Shown: positions 18,542 to 27,699 of the stretch, one piece after another
Layout of the letters: each line of letters opens with the position of its first letter
Numbering within the stretch: position 1 is the first letter of the stretch
Source: Aliidongia dinghuensis
GTDB taxonomy: Bacteria > Pseudomonadota > Alphaproteobacteria > ATCC43930 > CGMCC-115725
Direction of reading: 5' to 3'
Length of the DNA: 64,000 bases
Assembly (NCBI RefSeq): GCF_014643535.1
Contig: NZ_BMJQ01000013.1
Location: 159,101-223,100 of the forward strand
The notes under the pieces: model-generated
What the model was told of the DNA's origin: nothing
The model's input: only the letters and a program-made list of their open reading frames with translations
The model's database searches: none
Made by a program: the position numbers and the translations under genes

Positions 18542-18964
18542 TCAGGCGTTCAGGGAATCGAGCGCCTTCTGGAACCGGCCGGCATGCGAACGCTCGGCCT
18601 TGGCGAGCGTCTCGAACCAGTCGGCGATCTCGTCGAAGCCTTCTTCGCGCGCGGTGCGCGCCATGCCCGGATACATATCGGTGTATTCGTGGGTCTCACC
18701 GGCGATGGCGGCGACCAGATTCTTGTCGGTCGAGCCGATCGGCTTGCCGGTCGCCGGGTCACCGACGGCCTCGAGGAACTCAAGATGGCCGTGCGCATGG
18801 CCGGTCTCGCCCTCGGCGGTCGAGCGGAACACGGCGGCGACATCGTTGAAGCCTTCGACGTCGGCCTTCTGCGCGAAATAGAGATAGCGACGATTGGCTT
18901 GGCTTTCGCCCGCGAACGCTTCCTTCAGATTGTCTTCGGTCTTGCTACCCGCAAGTTTGCTCAT
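18542..18964 (-). CDS. rubrerythrin (ferritin-like diiron peroxidase, no rubredoxin domain)
   Basis: 140 aa. The four-helix diiron core is seen in EAFAGESQANRRYLYFAQKA, the EGETGHAHGHLEF Glu/His motif, AGETHEYTDMYP and FETLAKAERSHAGRF. The C-terminal rubredoxin domain of classical rubrerythrins is missing, so reducing power must come from a partner, possibly the Fe-S protein encoded next. It probably reduces hydrogen peroxide in the cytoplasm. The ATG at 18964 has GGGAGG upstream. An ICE-like iron box lies about 110 bp upstream. Confidence 0.93.
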   Translation of the reverse strand: MSKLAGSKTEDNLKEAFAGESQANRRYLYFAQKADVEGFNDVAAVFRSTAEGETGHAHGHLEFLEAVGDPATGKPIGSTDKNLVAAIAGETHEYTDMYPGMARTAREEGFDEIADWFETLAKAERSHAGRFQKALDSLNA

Positions 18965-19073
18965 CAAGTGCCTCCCCAGGAGTGGATCACGAGGGTTGAT
19001 CACGGCGGCGCGGGCGTGCTGCCCTAACGCCTTGGCAAATCATGTATCAGCCGTCGACAGCCCGTCAACCCGG

Positions 19074-19090
19074 CTTGGAATGATTCTAAA
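19074..19090 (-). promoter_or_regulatory. ICE-like iron-responsive operator
   Basis: On the minus strand the 17-mer reads TTTAGAATCATTCCAAG, matching 12 of 14 fixed positions of the alphaproteobacterial iron control element (TTTAGAA-N3-TTCTAAA) bound by Irr-type regulators. It is the only comparable AT-rich dyad before the rubrerythrin gene. Confidence 0.5.
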
Positions 19091-19199
19091 ATGTCATTTC
19101 AAAGACGTCGGGCCAGCAGCTCCGGGCAGCCCTTGACCGAGGGCGAGCAGGACCGTCAAATGCGTTGCATCAGGGACTTGCCGCCGGGAGAGACGAACC

Positions 19200-19331
19200 T
19201 TGTCACCCCAAGATACCGATGATCGCCTCGCGACCATTCTCGGGCCCAATCTCGAGGCGGCGACGCAGCGGCTGATCGCCTATGTCGCGGTCGCCGCCGT
19301 CGTCGTGTCGCTCATCATCAGCCTCATCTAG
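19200..19331 (+). CDS. possible 43-aa single-span membrane peptide
   Basis: A short frame from a TTG at 19200, with GGGAGA about 9 nt upstream, to a TAG at 19329. The first half is polar (SPQDTDDRLATILGPNLEA) and the second half is one strongly hydrophobic helix (YVAVAAVVVSLIISLI) ending the protein: a tail-anchored layout. It overlaps the 3' end of the next gene on the opposite strand by 8 bp. There is no family match that I know; it may be non-coding. Confidence 0.4.
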   Translation: MSPQDTDDRLATILGPNLEAATQRLIAYVAVAAVVVSLIISLI

Positions 19332-19728
19332 CCTCGCGCGCAGCATCCTCGGCCCGCGCGCCAGGGCGCGCGCGCGGGCCGGGAACCCGGCCCGAATCCG
19401 GCTTGCCGCGTCGCTTGTGGATGACAAGGGTGATCTGATTCTCGATCACCACGATCCGCTTGTCCGCTTCGGCCGGCAGCGGGATCTTGGCGCCGATCGC
19501 CTGCATGATGATCGCAGCCGCCAGGTCAGCCTCGGAAATGTCGTGCTCGACGATCTCGCCGTCGATGGTCTCGACCGCGAGCGACACGGTGATCTTGTCC
19601 TCGTTGTGGACCGTGTAGCGGGCGATCTGGCCGACCGTGAGCGGCCGGCCCAGTTTCCGGTAGAAGCTCGCCAATGCCGCGACGACCTCCTGGTCATTGT
19701 AGAGCATCACCCGCATTTCGATTGGCAT
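19324..19728 (-). CDS. conserved hypothetical protein
   Basis: 134 aa from the ATG at 19728 (MPIEMRVMLYNDQE), which has GGGGAA upstream. A compact alpha/beta domain (about 1-105) has regular charged and hydrophobic alternation; the last 30 residues are basic and low-complexity (RGKPDSGRVPGPRARPGARA), probably disordered. I do not recognise a function. It is divergent from the RNHCP gene. Confidence 0.6.
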   Translation of the reverse strand: MPIEMRVMLYNDQEVVAALASFYRKLGRPLTVGQIARYTVHNEDKITVSLAVETIDGEIVEHDISEADLAAAIIMQAIGAKIPLPAEADKRIVVIENQITLVIHKRRGKPDSGRVPGPRARPGARAEDAAREAR

Positions 19729-19869
19729 TGCCGTTCCCCGCGCTAACCCCTCGGCGAGTCTAGGCTGAGCGATGCATGGCCGACAAGCGTGCTGAGGATT
19801 CGCTTTGCCCTCGCCCGGCTGCTCGTTCATTCTTTCCAGTTCGTTCCACAAGCGTTCGCCGGACTGGTC

Positions 19870-20193
19870 ATGGAGAAGCGCTTCCAGCGCCGAATCGAGG
19901 ATTTCGTCTGCCTGCACTGCGGCCGGGCGGTCAGCGGCAACGGCTTCACCAACCATTGTCCCGCCTGCCTGTGGAGCCGGCACGTCGACGTCAACCCGGG
20001 TGACCGGGCGGCCGAATGCGGCGGCGCCATGCGGCCTGTCGGGCACGAGACGGTGCGCGGCCGCACGATGATCCTCCACCGCTGCGAGACCTGCGGCTTC
20101 GAGCGGCGCAACCAGCTGGCGAAGGACGACGACATGGCGGCGCTCATCCGTCTCGCCGGCGAGACCGCCGGCCAGCGCGTGCGCGGCCGCTGA
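19870..20193 (+). CDS. RNHCP domain zinc-ribbon-like protein
   Basis: 107 aa. The signature is in FVCLHCGRAVSGNGFTNHCP followed by ACLWSRHVDVNPGDR, and a second Cys pair CETCGFERRNQ near the C-terminus completes a probable zinc site (four CxxC/HCxxC-type pairs). The RNHCP family is small, bacterial and uncharacterised. The ATG at 19870 (MEKRFQRR) begins at the family boundary; an upstream in-frame ATG at 19789 would add 27 residues unlike the family. Confidence 0.75.
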   Translation: MEKRFQRRIEDFVCLHCGRAVSGNGFTNHCPACLWSRHVDVNPGDRAAECGGAMRPVGHETVRGRTMILHRCETCGFERRNQLAKDDDMAALIRLAGETAGQRVRGR

Positions 20194-20300
20194 GCGCCGC
20201 CGCCGACCGCCCATTGCCCCGGCCCATTGCCAAGGATCACTTAAGTTTCTGCAGCTAAGACCGGGCCAGCGCCAATTGGGGCGCGAATCGACCGGGCCCC

Positions 20301-23300
20301 ATGCTGAAACCGCTCAAGCTCCGCACCTCCATCGTCCTGATCTTCGGCGGACTCGCGTTTCTGACGGTGGCGCTGGTCGCCTTGGTCGTGGGCAACGGTG
20401 CCCGTTCGCTCGCCGAACATGACGCCCGGCTGCGTCTCGAGGCCGCGGCGGTCACCATTCGCAACGAGCTCGATCAGGACCTGGCCGAGCGGTTCCGCGA
20501 CATCCGCAACGGGGCGGCCCTGTCGCCGCTCTTCGCTGAAGGCAACACGCCAATCCGGCGGGCCTGGTTCGATCGCGTGCTCGCGACATATCCGGACTAT
20601 GCCTGGCTGGGCTTCGCCGGTCTCGACGGCACGGTCGTGACCTCGGCCAATGGCGTGCTCGAGGGGCAGTCGGTCGTAGGCAGGCCCTGGTTCACGGAGG
20701 GGCTCAAGGCGCCGTTCATCGGCGACGTCCATGCCGCCCTGCTGCTCGAGCAACTGCTGCCCAACCCCTCGGGCGAACCGATGCGCTTTATCGATCTGGC
20801 CGCCCCGGTCGCGAACCCGTCGGGCCAGATCGTCGGCGTGCTGGGCGCTCATCTCAGCTGGCAATGGGCGCGTCGGCTCCAGCGCACCGTGCTGGCCTCG
20901 GCCGACGACGGCCGGCAAGGCATCGAGGCCTTCATCCTGGATCGCGGCGGCCGCGTTCTGCTGGGCCCCGAGGGGTTTCTCGACAAGCCGCTGGCGCTCC
21001 CGGGTCTCGCTCCGCCCGCGGCAAAGCCCGAGAGCGCGCTCGTTTCATGGCCGGACGCCGCGCCCTACCTGACGAGCAGCGTCGGCACCGAGGCACACGC
21101 CGACTTCCCGGGCCTCGGCTGGAGCGTGACGGTCCGCCAGCCGCGCAGCCTCGCCTTTGCCGAGGCGCAGGCGATCCAGCGCCGCGTGCTGTGGCTCAGT
21201 CTCGCCGCCGCGCTGCTGGCTGGCGGGATCGCCTGGCTGCTGGCCGACCGGCTCGCCCGGCCGCTGACACGCCTCAGCGAGGCAGCGCAACGCATCCGCA
21301 AGGGCGAGCCGGACGTGACGCTGCCCCGGCCCAGCGGCTATTTCGAGACCGCCTCCCTCGCCCGCTCGATCCACACCATGACGGCGACGCTGGAGCGCCA
21401 GCGCGGCGACCTCGCAGAGCTCAACGCCACGCTCGAAGCCCGGATCGCGCAACGCACCGCAGCGCTCAACCTGATGCAGGAGGTCGCGGCGGCGGCGAAT
21501 GAAGCCCGCGACCTCGATGCTGCCGTTCGCTTCGGGCTTGCACGGTTGACCGCATTCCTCGGCTGGCCGGTCGGCCATGCCCACCGGATCATCACCGCAC
21601 CGGACGGGCGCTTCGAATATGTCGCGACCGAGCTCTGGCAGCTCGGTGACACGCGACGGTTCGCGCCCTTCGTAGCCGCGACCCAGGAACTCGTGTTCGG
21701 CGAAGGCGACGGCCTGCCCGGCCGGGTCGTGGCCGAAGGCGCGCCGGTTTGGGTATCGGACGTCCGTATGCTGCCCGGCTTCCTGCGGCGGGCGGCAGCC
21801 GAGACCTGCGGCCTCGGCGCCGCGCTCGCCGTTCCCGTCAAGGTCGGCGACCGGATCGAGCTGATCCTGCAATGCTTCGCCGACCGGCCGCTCGAGGCGG
21901 ATGCAGAGGGCCTGTCGGTCGCCCGTTTCGTCGGCCAGCAGCTGAGCCGCGTCGCCGAACGGCTCGCCGCCGCCGCGCACCTGGCCGAGCGCGAGGCACG
22001 CCTCTCGGCGGTCTACGACAGCGTCCTGGACGGCATCCTCACGATCGATCCGTCGGGCGCGATCGAGACCATGAACCGGGCGGCGGAACGCCTGTTCGGC
22101 CATCCGGCCGGCAGCCTCGTACAGCGGAACATGCGCCTGCTGCTGGCAGAGCCCTCCTCATTGGTCTCTGAAGAGGGCGAATTCGCGCTCGGTACCGTGC
22201 GGGAGCTCGAAGGCATCCGGGCCGACGGCTCGCGCTTCCCGATGGAGCTCGCCGTCACCGCCGCCGACGTCGACGATCGGCCGCTGCGGGTCGTCTCAGT
22301 CCGCGACATCAGCGAGCGCCGGGCGATCGAGCGTCTCAAGAACGAGTTCGTCTCGACCGTGAGCCACGAGCTCCGGACTCCGCTCACCTCGATCTCGGGC
22401 GCGCTCGCCCTCATGGCCAAAGGCACGGCGGGTGCGCTGCCCGACAAGGCGCAAAGCCTGGTCGCGATCGCGCGCTCGAACTGCGACCGGCTGGTCCGCC
22501 TCATCAACGACATCCTCGACCTGGAACGCATCGAGGCCGGCAGGCTGGTCTTCGAGTTCGGGCCGGTCGACCTGGTCGAGCTGCTCGACGATGCGGCGCG
22601 TGAGACCGCCGATTTCGCCCAGCAATACGACGTCACGCTGACGGTCGCGCGCTCGATGCCCGAGGCGATCGTCTGGGGCGACCGCCATCGGCTGATGCAG
22701 GTGGTCGGCAACCTTGTCTCCAACGCGATCAAATTCTCGCCCGCCGGCAGCACCGTGACGCTCGACACCGTGCGCGCCCACGGCCGGGTCAGAGTGGCTG
22801 TCATCGACGAGGGCCGCGGCATCCCCGACGCATTCAAGGCGACGATCTTCCAGAAATTCGCCCAGGCCGACGCCTCGGACAGCCGGCAGAAGGGCGGCAC
22901 CGGCCTCGGCCTGTCGATCGTCAAGTCGATCGTCGAGCGCCACGGCGGCACTGTCGGGTTTTCCTCGCGGGTTCGCGCCGGCTCGATCTTCTGGTTCGAG
23001 CTGCCGGAACGGCTCGATACGTCAACAGCGGACGAGCCGTGGGATGTCGCCCCAAGCCCACGCGTCCTGGTGTGCGAGGACGACGAAGACGCCGGGCGCA
23101 TCCTCGCCCTTCACCTGGAACGGGCCGGCTACGAGCCGGTCGTGACCCGGTCGGCGGCCGAGGCTCGCGACCGGCTGCGGCGGGGCGGCTTCGCCGCCAT
23201 GACGCTCGACATCGGCCTGCCCGACGGGGACGGGCTCGCCCTGCTCCACGAGATCAAGGCCGATCCGGCGACCGCCGACATGCCGGTCGTCGTCGTGTCT

Positions 23301-23798
23301 GGCCGGCCCGAGGCCGGGCGCGACCGGCTCGGCATCGCCGACTGGCTCGAGAAGCCGGTCATCCCCGAACGGCTGATCGCCGCCCTCGACCAGGTCGTCG
23401 AGGAAGTCGAGCGGCCGGCCGTGCTGCATGTCGAAGACGACCCCGACATCGCGGGCCTGGTCGCGGCGACGCTCGGGGCGGGCACCAGCCTCACCTCGGT
23501 CGGCTCGCTTGCCGAAGCCCGCCGGGCGCTGGCGCAGGCCGAGTTCGACGTCGTCCTGCTCGACGTCGGCCTGCCGGACGGCTCGGGGCTGGAACTATTG
23601 GACACGCTGGACGTGTTGACTGATCGTCCCAAGCCTTCCGTCATCCTGTTCTCGGCGCAGGAGCTGCATCCCGATCGCCGGGACGAAATGGCGGCAGTGC
23701 TGGTAAAGTCCCAGGCCAATCTCGATCGCCTGGCGCAGATGATCGAGCAGGCCCTGTCCCGGCGGATGGTTGCGACCACCCGCTCAGCGAGTGGATGA
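20301..23798 (+). CDS. membrane hybrid sensor histidine kinase with GAF, PAS and two receiver domains
   Basis: 1165 aa. TM1 is at about 11-31, a Cache-type periplasmic sensor at 32-290, TM2 at 296-317, HAMP to about 370, GAF 388-555 and PAS 562-675. The HisKA H-box holds H689 (VSHELRTPLTS), followed by an ATPase domain (NAIKFSP, DEGRGIP, GGTGLGLSI). Two receivers end the protein, with phospho-aspartates D970 (LDIGLPDGDG) and D1088 (LDVGLPDGSG). The next gene, 9 bp on, is a lone receiver, and an Hpt protein is encoded convergently: together a complete multistep phosphorelay. The signal is unknown. Confidence 0.95.
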   Translation: MLKPLKLRTSIVLIFGGLAFLTVALVALVVGNGARSLAEHDARLRLEAAAVTIRNELDQDLAERFRDIRNGAALSPLFAEGNTPIRRAWFDRVLATYPDYAWLGFAGLDGTVVTSANGVLEGQSVVGRPWFTEGLKAPFIGDVHAALLLEQLLPNPSGEPMRFIDLAAPVANPSGQIVGVLGAHLSWQWARRLQRTVLASADDGRQGIEAFILDRGGRVLLGPEGFLDKPLALPGLAPPAAKPESALVSWPDAAPYLTSSVGTEAHADFPGLGWSVTVRQPRSLAFAEAQAIQRRVLWLSLAAALLAGGIAWLLADRLARPLTRLSEAAQRIRKGEPDVTLPRPSGYFETASLARSIHTMTATLERQRGDLAELNATLEARIAQRTAALNLMQEVAAAANEARDLDAAVRFGLARLTAFLGWPVGHAHRIITAPDGRFEYVATELWQLGDTRRFAPFVAATQELVFGEGDGLPGRVVAEGAPVWVSDVRMLPGFLRRAAAETCGLGAALAVPVKVGDRIELILQCFADRPLEADAEGLSVARFVGQQLSRVAERLAAAAHLAEREARLSAVYDSVLDGILTIDPSGAIETMNRAAERLFGHPAGSLVQRNMRLLLAEPSSLVSEEGEFALGTVRELEGIRADGSRFPMELAVTAADVDDRPLRVVSVRDISERRAIERLKNEFVSTVSHELRTPLTSISGALALMAKGTAGALPDKAQSLVAIARSNCDRLVRLINDILDLERIEAGRLVFEFGPVDLVELLDDAARETADFAQQYDVTLTVARSMPEAIVWGDRHRLMQVVGNLVSNAIKFSPAGSTVTLDTVRAHGRVRVAVIDEGRGIPDAFKATIFQKFAQADASDSRQKGGTGLGLSIVKSIVERHGGTVGFSSRVRAGSIFWFELPERLDTSTADEPWDVAPSPRVLVCEDDEDAGRILALHLERAGYEPVVTRSAAEARDRLRRGGFAAMTLDIGLPDGDGLALLHEIKADPATADMPVVVVSGRPEAGRDRLGIADWLEKPVIPERLIAALDQVVEEVERPAVLHVEDDPDIAGLVAATLGAGTSLTSVGSLAEARRALAQAEFDVVLLDVGLPDGSGLELLDTLDVLTDRPKPSVILFSAQELHPDRRDEMAAVLVKSQANLDRLAQMIEQALSRRMVATTRSASG

Positions 23799-23807
23799 CG
23801 AGACGCC

Positions 23808-24206
23808 ATGACTGAACCGCTGAAGCGCATCCTGCTGGTCGAAGACGATCCGGACGTTCAGACAATCGCATCCATGGCGCTCATCGACATCGGCGAGTTC
23901 GACCTCACCGTCTGCTCCTCGGGTCGCGAGGCGCTGGATCGGATCGGCCATATCCAGCCGCAGCTGGTCCTGCTCGACGTGATGATGCCCGACATGGACG
24001 GGCCGACGACGCTCGAAGCGCTGCGGCGCCTGCCGCTGACGCCGCAACCGCCGGTCGTCTTCATGACTGCCAAGGTCCAGCCCCAGGAGCAGCGGCGCTA
24101 TCTCGACCTGGGCGCGGTCGACGTCATCGCGAAACCGTTCGATCCGGTGACGCTTGCGGACCAGCTGCACGCCGTCTGGGCGCGCCGGCTCAACGGCGTC
24201 GCTTAG
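23808..24206 (+). CDS. single-domain response regulator
   Basis: 132 aa, receiver domain only: acidic pocket E12-D13-D14, phospho-aspartate D57 (LVLLDVMMPDMDG), switch Thr in FMTAK and a lysine in IAKPFDP. With no output domain it acts as a phosphate carrier or through protein contact, CheY/DivK style. It is 9 bp behind the hybrid kinase (operon), and its stop codon overlaps the end of the Hpt gene. Confidence 0.95.
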   Translation: MTEPLKRILLVEDDPDVQTIASMALIDIGEFDLTVCSSGREALDRIGHIQPQLVLLDVMMPDMDGPTTLEALRRLPLTPQPPVVFMTAKVQPQEQRRYLDLGAVDVIAKPFDPVTLADQLHAVWARRLNGVA

Positions 24207-24604
24207 GACTTGAGCTCGGCAGACTTGAGATCGTCAGACTTGAGATCCGCCAGAGCCGCTTGCGGATAAAGCTCGATCAGCCGATCGAACGACGCTCGCA
24301 TGACGTCTGTCAGCCGGCGGACTGCATCTCCGAGCGCGTCGGCCGGCAGGTCCGCAATCTCGGCCTCGACAACACCCGCCGTCTCGCCCAGACGGACGAG
24401 GCCGATCGACCCGCTGCTGCCGGCGATCTGATGGGCGATTGCCCGGATCCGCGCCCGATCGGGCGCCTGTTCCAACGCCGTCAGGGTCGCGAGCTGCTCC
24501 ACGCCGTGGGTCAGCTGAGCTGCCACCACCTTCGCGACCCGCTCGCGTCCCAGCCGCTGCTCGAGAATGCCGAGGATCGTCTGGTCCAAAATCCCATCGG
24601 TCAT
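24203..24604 (-). CDS. Hpt domain phosphotransfer protein
   Basis: 133 aa, a helical Hpt module with phospho-histidine H58 in RAIAHQIAGSSGSIGL. It would shuttle phosphate between receiver domains such as those encoded on either side. The start ATG at 24604 has AAGGA 9 nt upstream. The C-terminus carries a triple DLKS-type repeat (LADLKSDDLKSAELKS), coded by a short tandem DNA repeat at about 24207-24254. The gene is convergent with the response regulator. Confidence 0.88.
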   Translation of the reverse strand: MTDGILDQTILGILEQRLGRERVAKVVAAQLTHGVEQLATLTALEQAPDRARIRAIAHQIAGSSGSIGLVRLGETAGVVEAEIADLPADALGDAVRRLTDVMRASFDRLIELYPQAALADLKSDDLKSAELKS

Positions 24605-24765
24605 GGCGGTCATTCCTTGTCGAACCTGCGGCGACCGCCGGCCGGCGTGCGCATGCGCCACCGGCGACCCCGCGCGAGAAACCCGGGAATTACATTCAAT
24701 CCAGACGATTAAGTTTTGTTGAATGCCGCCGGCGCGGCAAGAGGCTTATGAGCCGCTGCATGGGC

Positions 24766-27504
24766 TCACGTGCCGGCCGGCAGGCGGAACGGCAGCACGT
24801 TGCCGCCCTGGTCGCGCCCGAGCGCGCGCTCGACCGCGAGCGCAAGATCGACCCGCCGGAACGGCTTGCGCAGCGTGACGAGCGCGCCGTCGCTCTCGTC
24901 GATCAGCGCCGGATCGGCGAAGCCGGTGATCAGCAGCACGGCGATACCGGGCAGCCGCTTGCGGATCCGGCGCACGAGCTCGTGCCCGTTCATGCCCGGC
25001 ATGGCGACGTCCGCGGCAACGATGTCGACCTCCAGCCCATCGTCGAGCCGGGCCAGCGCCTCGCTGCCGCTGCCGGCCTCGACCACGTCGCAGCCGAGCT
25101 CACCCAGCATGAGCCCCGTCACCTCGCGCACCGCCGGGTCGTCGTCGACCAGCAGCAACCGGATACCGGCAAGTTCGTTCTTGTCGGGCACGATCGGCTC
25201 GGCCGTCACCACCTCCGGCACCGTCTCGGCGCGTGGCAGATAGACGCGGATCGTCGTGCCCTTGCCGAGGACGCTGTCGATCTCGACGCCGCCGCCCGAT
25301 TGCCGGACGACACCGTAGACCATCGAGAGGCCAAGGCCGCTGCCCTTGCCCACTTCCTTCGTGGTGAAGAACGGCTCGAAGGCGCGGGCCCGCACCTCCT
25401 CGCTCATGCCGCACCCGGTGTCGGACACGGTCAGGACCACATAGTCGCCGTTCTTGAGATCGGCCGACCCGCCGCCGCGATGGGTGAAGTTGCGCGTCTC
25501 GATCGACAGGCGGCCACCGACCGACATGGCGTCGCGCGCATTGATCGCCAGGTTCAGCAGCACGAGCTCGATCTGGCTTGGATCGACAAGGGCCGGCCAC
25601 AGCCCGACGGCAAGCGCACGTTCGACGGTGACGGTCGGCCCAATGGACCGGGCCAGGAGGTCGCTCAAGCCATCGACCAGCCGGTTGATGTCGACCGGCT
25701 TCGGCTCGAGCCGCTGCTTGCGGGCGAACGCCAGCAGCTGGCTCACCAGCGTGGCGCCGCGCTCGGCCGCCCGGGCTGCCGTCTCGAGCGAGCGGGCGGC
25801 CGGATGGTTGCGCAGGCGCATCTGCGCCAGTTCGAGATTGCCGAGGATCGCGGTCAGGAGATTGTTGAAATCGTGTGCCACGCCGCTCGTCAGCTGGCCG
25901 ATCGCCTCGATGCGCTGCACCTGCTCGAGCTTGGCCTCGGCCTCGCGCCGCTCGACGATCTCGGCCGACAGCAGCCGGTTCGCCTCGGCGAGCTCGGCGG
26001 TGCGCTCGCCGACGCGGCTCTCGAGCGTCTCGGTCAGGCGCTTCAGCGCCTCCTCCGCCTTGCGCCGTTCGGTGACGTCGGTCGCGGCCCCGATCCATTC
26101 GCGGATATGGCCGTCGGCGGCACGCACCGGCACCGCGCGCGCCGCGAAGTCGCGCCACGAGGCGCTGGGCGCGTGCCAGAGCCGGCCGACCGTCTCGAAC
26201 ACCACGCCGCGCGCGACCGAGCTGCGGAAGTCGGCGACCAGCGTCGCCCGGTCCTCGGGATGCACCATCTCGGCCCAGCGCAACCCCTCGTGCGCCGGCC
26301 AGGCCTGGCCGGTGAACGCCTGCCACGATGGCTGCGGCTCGGTGAAGCGGCCCTGAGCATCCGACGTCCAGACGATCGCCGTCGTGGCCGAGATGAGCGA
26401 GCGGTAGCGCTCCTCGCTGCGGCGGACCGCCGCTTCGGCCTCGTATTGCTCCCGCTCGCGCCGGTCGATCGCCTCGACCAGATCGTTGAACGCGACGCCC
26501 AGGCGGCCGAAGTCGGACGCCTGGTCCGGCAGGTCGACCCGCACCCGGTACTCGCCCCGGCTCCAGCGCCGCGCGGCCGCGAGCAGCGCGCCGATCGGCC
26601 GGCCGATCAGCACCCGCCCGATGAGCCAGGCGGCCAGCAGCGCCAGGACGATGTCGAGCGTCACCAGCAGCCCCGCACGCTGCGCCGCCCGGTCGAGCGT
26701 CGCGAAGGCGGCCGATTTCGGCAGGCCGACGCTCAGCCACAAGCCGTTAGGCGCGGTCTTGAGCGAGGCGACGCCGAGGATGCGGTCGATATGGTCGTCG
26801 TTGCTCGTCCATTCTGTCGTGGTCTCGCGCCCCGCCTGCAGGATGGCGAGCAGGGACGCCGTCGCCCGGCCGCCGACACTCATCCGGCGCGGCAGGCGGA
26901 CGAGATAGACGCCGTTGCGATCGACAAGGCAGATCGAGGCGTCCGGCTCCAGCCCCTTCGCCGCGAAATAATCATTGAGCCAATCGAGACTGAGCGTGGC
27001 CACGAGCACGCCGCCGCGCCGCCCCGGCGCCCCGTCGAAGGCGATCGCGAGCGGCAGCACCGGCCGCGCGCCGAAGCTCAGGTCATAGCCGCCGATGGCG
27101 AAGGCGCCGCTGCGCAGTGCTGTCTGGAAATAGGGCTCCTCGGCGATCGAGAGCCCGTCCGGCAGCGTCCGGTCGGCGCAGACCGGCCGGCCCGACGGAT
27201 CGAACACGGCAAAGGTCGAGATCTCGGGATATTGGGCGACCAGCCGGCCGAGCGAGGCCTTGCAGGCAGCCGGGTCGCCGCCGACGATCGTCCCGTCGTT
27301 GGTCAGCGCCACCAGCAGGTTGCGCACGCCGTCGAAGATACGGTCCGACTCGGCGGCCGCGAAACGCGTCAAGGTCAAGGCATGCCGATAGGTCTCGGCC
27401 CGGACCGAGGCCCTGAGGTCGTATTCGTTGTAGGCCTGGATGCCGACAGCCGGCAAGACGGCCAGAACGACCAGCAGGAACAGACGCGTCAGGAGGCTCA
27501 ACAA
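24766..27504 (-). CDS. membrane hybrid histidine kinase with Cache, HAMP, PAS and receiver
   Basis: 912 aa. TM1 is at 5-24, a Cache-like sensor at about 30-270, TM2 near 278-300 and HAMP to about 352. PAS spans about 365-482 (WTSDAQGRFTEPQPSWQAFT), a coiled-coil 485-535, and the H-box holds H544 in SGVAHDFNNLLTAILGN, typical of NtrB-like kinases. The ATPase domain and a C-terminal receiver with D832 (ADVAMPGMNG) follow. It could feed the Hpt protein downstream on the same strand (about 160 bp between the genes). Confidence 0.93.
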   Translation of the reverse strand: MLSLLTRLFLLVVLAVLPAVGIQAYNEYDLRASVRAETYRHALTLTRFAAAESDRIFDGVRNLLVALTNDGTIVGGDPAACKASLGRLVAQYPEISTFAVFDPSGRPVCADRTLPDGLSIAEEPYFQTALRSGAFAIGGYDLSFGARPVLPLAIAFDGAPGRRGGVLVATLSLDWLNDYFAAKGLEPDASICLVDRNGVYLVRLPRRMSVGGRATASLLAILQAGRETTTEWTSNDDHIDRILGVASLKTAPNGLWLSVGLPKSAAFATLDRAAQRAGLLVTLDIVLALLAAWLIGRVLIGRPIGALLAAARRWSRGEYRVRVDLPDQASDFGRLGVAFNDLVEAIDRREREQYEAEAAVRRSEERYRSLISATTAIVWTSDAQGRFTEPQPSWQAFTGQAWPAHEGLRWAEMVHPEDRATLVADFRSSVARGVVFETVGRLWHAPSASWRDFAARAVPVRAADGHIREWIGAATDVTERRKAEEALKRLTETLESRVGERTAELAEANRLLSAEIVERREAEAKLEQVQRIEAIGQLTSGVAHDFNNLLTAILGNLELAQMRLRNHPAARSLETAARAAERGATLVSQLLAFARKQRLEPKPVDINRLVDGLSDLLARSIGPTVTVERALAVGLWPALVDPSQIELVLLNLAINARDAMSVGGRLSIETRNFTHRGGGSADLKNGDYVVLTVSDTGCGMSEEVRARAFEPFFTTKEVGKGSGLGLSMVYGVVRQSGGGVEIDSVLGKGTTIRVYLPRAETVPEVVTAEPIVPDKNELAGIRLLLVDDDPAVREVTGLMLGELGCDVVEAGSGSEALARLDDGLEVDIVAADVAMPGMNGHELVRRIRKRLPGIAVLLITGFADPALIDESDGALVTLRKPFRRVDLALAVERALGRDQGGNVLPFRLPAGT

Positions 27505-27699
27505 CTTCCTCTGGGGTGCGGCACTCTCGTCTGCCGTCCGACGGGAGGTGACGGCCGAGGGCTGGAACCCAATATGCTACGCGACCCCGGCGCACGGGGT
27601 CAGCGCTACCATAGCAGATTTCCCTAAATTACATCTTGTCCCGCGTGTCCGTCGGTCGTCGACGGATGTCCCCCGTTCTTCAAGCAACCGGATGGCCCG

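Noticed and set aside
24439..27627. A 1062-codon open frame on the + strand opposite the second hybrid kinase
   Set aside because: It is a GC-rich antisense shadow: its codons mirror the kinase on the minus strand, which has full domain content, and its translation is an Arg/Gly/Ala/Asp-rich string with no domain pattern.
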